DNA of 34,326 bases from Deltaproteobacteria bacterium. Its GTDB lineage: Bacteria; Desulfobacterota; GWC2-55-46; JAJCZF01. Position 1 is the first letter of the stretch, and each line of letters opens with the position of its first letter. The stretch spans positions 1-34,326 of the forward strand of contig JAJCZG010000014.1 in NCBI GenBank assembly GCA_029262475.1. Direction: 5' to 3'. The notes below the pieces were generated by a model that was given only the letters and a program-made list of their open reading frames with translations, was not told where the DNA came from and made no database searches. Both the position numbers and the translations under genes were made by a program. This document shows positions 31,166 to 34,326 of the stretch, piece by piece.

Positions 31166-31585
31166 ATGATACGCATATCAGAAGATATTTTTATCCTGGA
31201 GAGTGAGATTAGCGAGGAGTTCATCCGGAGCGGCGGCCCCGGCGGGCAGCACGTAAATAAGGTCTCCACCGGCGTTCAACTCCGCTTCGACATACCGGCG
31301 TCAAGTCTTCCGTTAAGTATAAAGGATCGACTCATGAGCCTTGGCGGGAGCAGGGTCTCCAGGGAAGGGGTTCTTATGATCTCTTCCACGGGGTCGAGGA
31401 AGAGGGAGCTTAACAGGGCTGACGCGCTTTCGAAACTTGTTGGCCTCATAAAGAAGGCCTTAGAACGCCCAAAGCCCAGGGTTAAGACGAGGGTCTCGAA
31501 GGCCAAAAAAGCAAAACGCCTCGATGAGAAGAAGGCACGCAGTTCCACAAAGAAGCTAAGGGGAAAGGTAGGAAAGGAAGATTAA
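31166..31585 (+). CDS. arfB: Peptidyl-tRNA hydrolase ArfB (ribosome rescue)
   Basis: ArfB releases nascent chains from ribosomes stalled on non-stop mRNA, with a class-I release factor-like catalytic domain. The catalytic GGQ is at 26-28 in SGGPGGQHVNKV, and the domain is followed by the Lys/Arg-rich tail (from about residue 100: KPRVKTRVSKAKKAKRLDEKK) that enters the empty mRNA channel. The 139 residues and the lack of a stop-codon recognition domain distinguish it from PrfA/PrfB. The tail with KAKxxR supports ArfB rather than PrfH. The Shine-Dalgarno is weak (ATAGG abuts the ATG). Confidence 0.92.
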   Translation: MIRISEDIFILESEISEEFIRSGGPGGQHVNKVSTGVQLRFDIPASSLPLSIKDRLMSLGGSRVSREGVLMISSTGSRKRELNRADALSKLVGLIKKALERPKPRVKTRVSKAKKAKRLDEKKARSSTKKLRGKVGKED

Positions 31586-31726
31586 TTTCTCTGCGGCTCT
31601 CTAAAATATTAGATGCTTCTTCTTCACCCCGGAGCGTCATTAGCCATCATAACCCAACTCGCTTGCAACTGTATCCTCTTCGCCCTGCGTCACCCGGCCT
31701 GAGAGTCTGCGCGAGATTCGTGGCCA

Positions 31727-32305
31727 TTACCTGCGAGACCTGTTAAGTATACGATGATTTTTTAGCTCTGCGTCCAGGAGTCGCGCTTCGGGTACGTAAC
31801 CGGTTAGCTTTGCCCAAAATGCCTTGCCGTGGCTATGTACTCTGGTGTGGACGAGCTCGTGAATTAAAACGTAATCCATAAGCTCTTCCGGCAGTGTTAC
31901 GAGTTCAACATTAAGGCTAATATTTTTCTTTAACGAGCAGCTTCCCCAGCGCGTCTTCTGGTTACGGATGGAGAGGCGGTTATAAGGAAGACCGTGTCTC
32001 TCCGATAGGGCCGTAAGGCGTCCGGTAAGGAGCTCTCTAGCGGCCTTCCAGTCGATCTCCGCTGAGTGTGCGAGGTGGGTGTTACGCTCAAGCTCCACTT
32101 CTCTAATGCGGCCCTGGTGTTTACTTATCCAGTCGGTTTTAGCACGCGCGAACGCTTTAGCTATCCTGAGAGGTACGCCGTAAGGCACGGCCACTCTAAC
32201 GCCCCTGAAGGGTTTTACGGTGATATTCATGTGCCGGGCCTTACGGCTGCTCTCAAAGAGTACAGGGCCGACCCCGTCGATATTAAGCGTCTCTTTACCG
32301 CGCAT
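31727..32305 (-). CDS. YgjP-like (DUF45) SprT-type zinc metalloprotease
   Basis: A 192-residue member of the YgjP/WLM-like metalloprotease family. HELVH (149-153) supplies two zinc ligands and the catalytic Glu, with a further His in HSHGKAFW as the third ligand. The block KTRWGSCSLKKNISLN just upstream is characteristic of the family. ATG 32305 is chosen over TTG 32350 because a purine-rich AAGAAGGAAG and GGGGAG precede it. It converges with arfB across a 141-bp gap lacking a clear terminator. Its substrate is unknown. Confidence 0.88.
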   Translation of the reverse strand: MRGKETLNIDGVGPVLFESSRKARHMNITVKPFRGVRVAVPYGVPLRIAKAFARAKTDWISKHQGRIREVELERNTHLAHSAEIDWKAARELLTGRLTALSERHGLPYNRLSIRNQKTRWGSCSLKKNISLNVELVTLPEELMDYVLIHELVHTRVHSHGKAFWAKLTGYVPEARLLDAELKNHRILNRSRR

Positions 32306-32437
32306 CTTCCTTCTTATCTCCCCGCCTCCCAGCGGCCTCCGGTGTTTCAAGCGTCGTCTTCTGTAAAGTGAAAGGTTAATTGGTATCCTGGATAGTACCC
32401 TTCGAGCGTTAAGTGCACAAGGTTTTTATTAAGCCCC

Positions 32438-32467
32438 TTCACTTTACGGCTCTTTTTACCCTATAAT
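32438..32467 (+). promoter_or_regulatory. Promoter for the small membrane-anchored protein
   Basis: TTCACT (32438-32443) and TATAAT (32462-32467) are separated by 18 bp, about 115 bp before the ATG at 32583. Confidence 0.45.
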
Positions 32468-32582
32468 AGAGTTGAACGGGAATGTTATACTCCGGCACCC
32501 GGCCCTGGAGCTGACCGCTGAACGGGCGAAGCGCCATTAGCAATTGAAGCGAAGTAATAGTTGAAATATAAGGGGAGAGACC

Positions 32583-32888
32583 ATGAGCGGAAAGACGATA
32601 ACAGCTTTAATAGTATGCGTAGTCGTAATTATGCTGGCGATATTTTTTAGCGGCTACAAGGGGGAAAATAAAGGCGCTGACCAAAAAACAGGCTACGAAC
32701 GAAGTACCGGTAAGGTAGAAGGAAGTTTTGATGCTAAGGGCATGGATACGAGGCTCAACGAGGTTGTGGTTCACGATTTAGATGTGGTAAAGGGGGATGT
32801 AACGGGCGTAGATGAGGGTGGGTTTTCGCCGGAGAAGATGCCTTCTTTTGAAGTTAAAAAGAAGACGGGTATGGTAGAGTCGGAGTGA
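32583..32888 (+). CDS. Small membrane-anchored hypothetical protein
   Basis: I do not recognise this protein. The 101 residues consist of an N-terminal hydrophobic anchor (about 6-24, with MSGK before it) and a hydrophilic, charged remainder rich in Lys, Glu, Asp and Gly with no cysteine, so it is probably a periplasm-facing tethered peptide or an uncleaved signal. GGGGAGAG precedes the ATG. It ends 8 bp before a strong 18-bp hairpin and converges on the nucleotidyltransferase fusion gene. It could be an accessory to a nearby membrane process, but nothing shows that. Confidence 0.6.
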   Translation: MSGKTITALIVCVVVIMLAIFFSGYKGENKGADQKTGYERSTGKVEGSFDAKGMDTRLNEVVVHDLDVVKGDVTGVDEGGFSPEKMPSFEVKKKTGMVESE

Positions 32889-32896
32889 AAATAGGC

Positions 32897-32935
32897 ACGC
32901 ATGAAGAGGGGGGGTACCCCCCCCTCTTCATGCGT
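32897..32935. terminator. Perfect 18-bp hairpin between convergent genes
   Basis: ACGCATGAAGA plus G7 (32897-32914) pairs with C7 plus TCTTCATGCGT (32918-32935) around TAC. It sits between two convergent stops and probably terminates both, though neither side has a long T tract. Confidence 0.65.
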
Positions 32936-32948
32936 AGCGCCCTTTAAC

Positions 32949-34208
32949 CTACTGCTCGCTATCTTCCGGCCCCTCAGGGTCGATGGGCTCGGGGTAGCTT
33001 ATGCGCCCGAGAAAGCTCTCGCTGTGCCCGGCAAGAAGACCTACTTCTATGGTATGGGCTCCGCCGGTTAGATCGAATCTAATCTTATCCCTGTCCCCGA
33101 CTACGAACCCTTCTATTAAAGCGTCAGTGTCGGGTGTCGCCTTAAAGCCCTCCCAGGTATATGGCTCACCGTCGATGATGACCTCGGTAACGTATTTTTG
33201 AGGCCCTACGGTGCCGGTAGGCATAAGGAGGCGTACCTCCACCTTAACGGAGGTCGGGCCGTTTAATAATACGTGAAGGTTATCTCCTTTCGACCCAATC
33301 CACCACTTCTGGCGGCCGGTCGGTAATTTCAAGAAGACCTCTCGAGCTTGATACGGCTCCTCGCTCTGCCAGATAACGTTCTTCTTCTTTCCGAAGGGCG
33401 AGTAGTGGCCGATAGAGAGGCCTCCCAGGGCGACCGCAGCCAATATAAATAAAAAGATCAGGTACTTTGTCTTCCTCCAGTGTATCGTCTTCTTCCACTT
33501 CATTTTGTGTATTGCCGGCCATACCTCTTTTCTGGCCAGGTCCAGGTCGTTTGGAAAGTCTATCTCTACCCACGGCTCTCCGGCGATATTAATTGCCTTG
33601 ATATTTTCGTCGTTGCAGGCGGCCCTTATAGCCTCTATTACCCAGCTCTTCTCGGCGCCGTTCTTAATAAGCGAGTCCGCCCTCTTGAAGAGCGCCTCGG
33701 CCCCTCGCTCATTAAAGCGAAGTAAGCCCAGGCTCTCGCCCCTAGCCATCTCCGGGGGGAGGTCTTTGCCAAGATCAACCACCCTGCCCTCCTGTACGGC
33801 AACCTTCGTCTGTTCCTGCCCCTTGGTGGCTGTGGAATCGAAGACGAGGGCGTTTCCTCCCCTTGCAATGAGGCGGTCGAGGATAGACGGGTGAAAGAGG
33901 AGGTCGCAGTTCATGAGGACGAAGGGGCCCTTGACCCAGTCCCTGGCGAGCCATAGCGAGTAGAGGCTGTTCGTCTCAGCATAGATCCTGTTTTCAACGT
34001 ATTCTACGCGGTCCCCTAGGAGTTCCCTTACCTTATCGGCCTGGTGGCCAATTACGACGAGCACCTTTCCAACGCCGGCGTCCGAGAGGGCATCTAACTG
34101 GTGTTCGATCAGTGTTCTTCCGCCCACCTCAAGTAGACATTTGGGCAGTCCGCCGCTCATCTTTCCAAGTCTACTGCCGAATCCCGCTGCGAGTATTACT
34201 GCTTGCAT
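32949..34208 (-). CDS. Sugar/alditol-phosphate nucleotidyltransferase fused to a membrane anchor and periplasmic domain
   Basis: Residues 1-235 form a nucleotidyltransferase domain: AAGFGSRL (7-14), the basic LPKCLLEVGG (21-30, Lys23) and a metal-binding NCD (100-102), with a second acidic EIDFPNDL at 215-222. The best resemblance is to choline- and inositol-phosphate cytidylyltransferases. A basic segment leads to one membrane helix (about 249-265), then about 150 residues of non-cytoplasmic beta-rich sequence with an acidic end (PEGPEDSEQ). Stand-alone relatives lack the last two parts. The ATG is at 34208; the gene lies downstream of a terminated minus-strand gene. It may couple synthesis of an activated alcohol to an event on the outer face, but this is inference. 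Confidence 0.8.
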   Translation of the reverse strand: MQAVILAAGFGSRLGKMSGGLPKCLLEVGGRTLIEHQLDALSDAGVGKVLVVIGHQADKVRELLGDRVEYVENRIYAETNSLYSLWLARDWVKGPFVLMNCDLLFHPSILDRLIARGGNALVFDSTATKGQEQTKVAVQEGRVVDLGKDLPPEMARGESLGLLRFNERGAEALFKRADSLIKNGAEKSWVIEAIRAACNDENIKAINIAGEPWVEIDFPNDLDLARKEVWPAIHKMKWKKTIHWRKTKYLIFLFILAAVALGGLSIGHYSPFGKKKNVIWQSEEPYQAREVFLKLPTGRQKWWIGSKGDNLHVLLNGPTSVKVEVRLLMPTGTVGPQKYVTEVIIDGEPYTWEGFKATPDTDALIEGFVVGDRDKIRFDLTGGAHTIEVGLLAGHSESFLGRISYPEPIDPEGPEDSEQ

Positions 34209-34237
34209 AATAAAAGACCTCTGTTATTGAGTGATAT

Positions 34238-34259
34238 AAAAATGGCTTAAGAGTAAGCC
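34238..34259 (-). terminator. Intrinsic terminator of the upstream minus-strand gene
   Basis: GGCTTA (34244-34249) pairs with TAAGCC (34254-34259) around AGAG; on the minus strand the stem is followed by A and a T5 run (34238-34242). It would end transcription from the gene whose 3' end enters the window at 34326. Confidence 0.65.
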
Positions 34260-34272
34260 TTAAAAAAACCTG

Positions 34273-34326
34273 TTAGATACGTTCTTTCTTCCATCTCTTA
34301 AATTCCACAGGAGTTCCGTCGAACTC
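34273..34326 (-). CDS. C-terminal fragment of an unidentified protein (partial at window edge)
   Basis: On the minus strand 17 codons (EFDGTPVEFKRWKKERI) end at TAA 34273-34275, 14 bp before the terminator. The continuous frame and the terminator placement make a real gene end likely, but the sequence is too short to identify. Confidence 0.35.
   Translation of the reverse strand, partial: EFDGTPVEFKRWKKERI

Overview
The window is chromosomal DNA from a Gram-negative bacterium. Signal-peptide proteins, an RND/ABC-type periplasmic adaptor, the alpha2beta2-type glycyl-tRNA synthetase (only the beta subunit is here), a ferredoxin-dependent 2-oxoacid oxidoreductase and a spermidine-synthase-like membrane protein point to an anaerobic or facultative lineage near Desulfobacterota/Nitrospirota or a related candidate phylum. 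That placement is an inference from gene families. The backbone is fairly GC-rich and uses ATA and AGG codons freely. Three stretches are clearly more AT-rich: about 9.42-11.64 kb, 26.1-27.6 kb (partly) and 28.3-30.4 kb.

Layout. 0.1-2.8 kb: tadA, a phosphomanno/phosphoglucomutase and an overlapping exported VanY-type carboxypeptidase. 3.0-4.3 kb: a CPA2 cation/proton antiporter. 4.4-9.3 kb: a MacAB/Lol-like export operon (ATPase, FtsX-type permease, HlyD adaptor) followed by a small secreted four-cysteine protein. 9.35-11.65 kb: a scarred junction with a duplicated hlyD tail, then an AT-rich restriction-modification cassette (C5 methyltransferase, HNH nuclease, a putative PD-(D/E)XK-like protein) bounded by a perfect 14-bp direct repeat. 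11.7-13.7 kb (minus strand): an ABC-2 exporter operon with a cysteine-rich protein between ATPase and permease. 14.1-16.2 kb: glyS without an adjacent glyQ. 16.38 kb: tRNA-Asn.

The 3' half of that tRNA and its terminator recur as an 89-bp direct repeat with one mismatch at 30.39-30.48 kb, in the orientation expected for attL/attR of a tRNA-integrating element. The 14 kb between the copies hold an exported isoaspartyl methyltransferase, a divergent spermidine-synthase-like membrane protein and a five-gene catabolic operon: amino-acid dehydrogenase, 2-oxoacid:ferredoxin oxidoreductase gamma-delta, alpha and beta, and an acyl-CoA synthetase. They also hold CBS, DUF2934 and SRAP proteins and a membrane protein with a likely 5' frameshift. 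Two 147-bp repeats that begin what look like integrase genes, plus CGGTAA iterons beside the right-hand copy, suggest one or more decayed integrative elements. No intact integrase is present.

30.8-34.3 kb: a small membrane protein, arfB, a YgjP-type metalloprotease, a membrane-anchored small protein, and a nucleotidyltransferase fused to a transmembrane and periplasmic domain.

The catabolic operon reads as one pathway: deaminate a (probably branched-chain) amino acid, decarboxylate the 2-oxoacid to acyl-CoA with ferredoxin reduction, and interconvert acyl-CoA and acid. The items most worth following up are the tRNA-bounded island, the repeat-bracketed restriction-modification cassette, the duplicated integrase-start repeats and the nucleotidyltransferase fusion.
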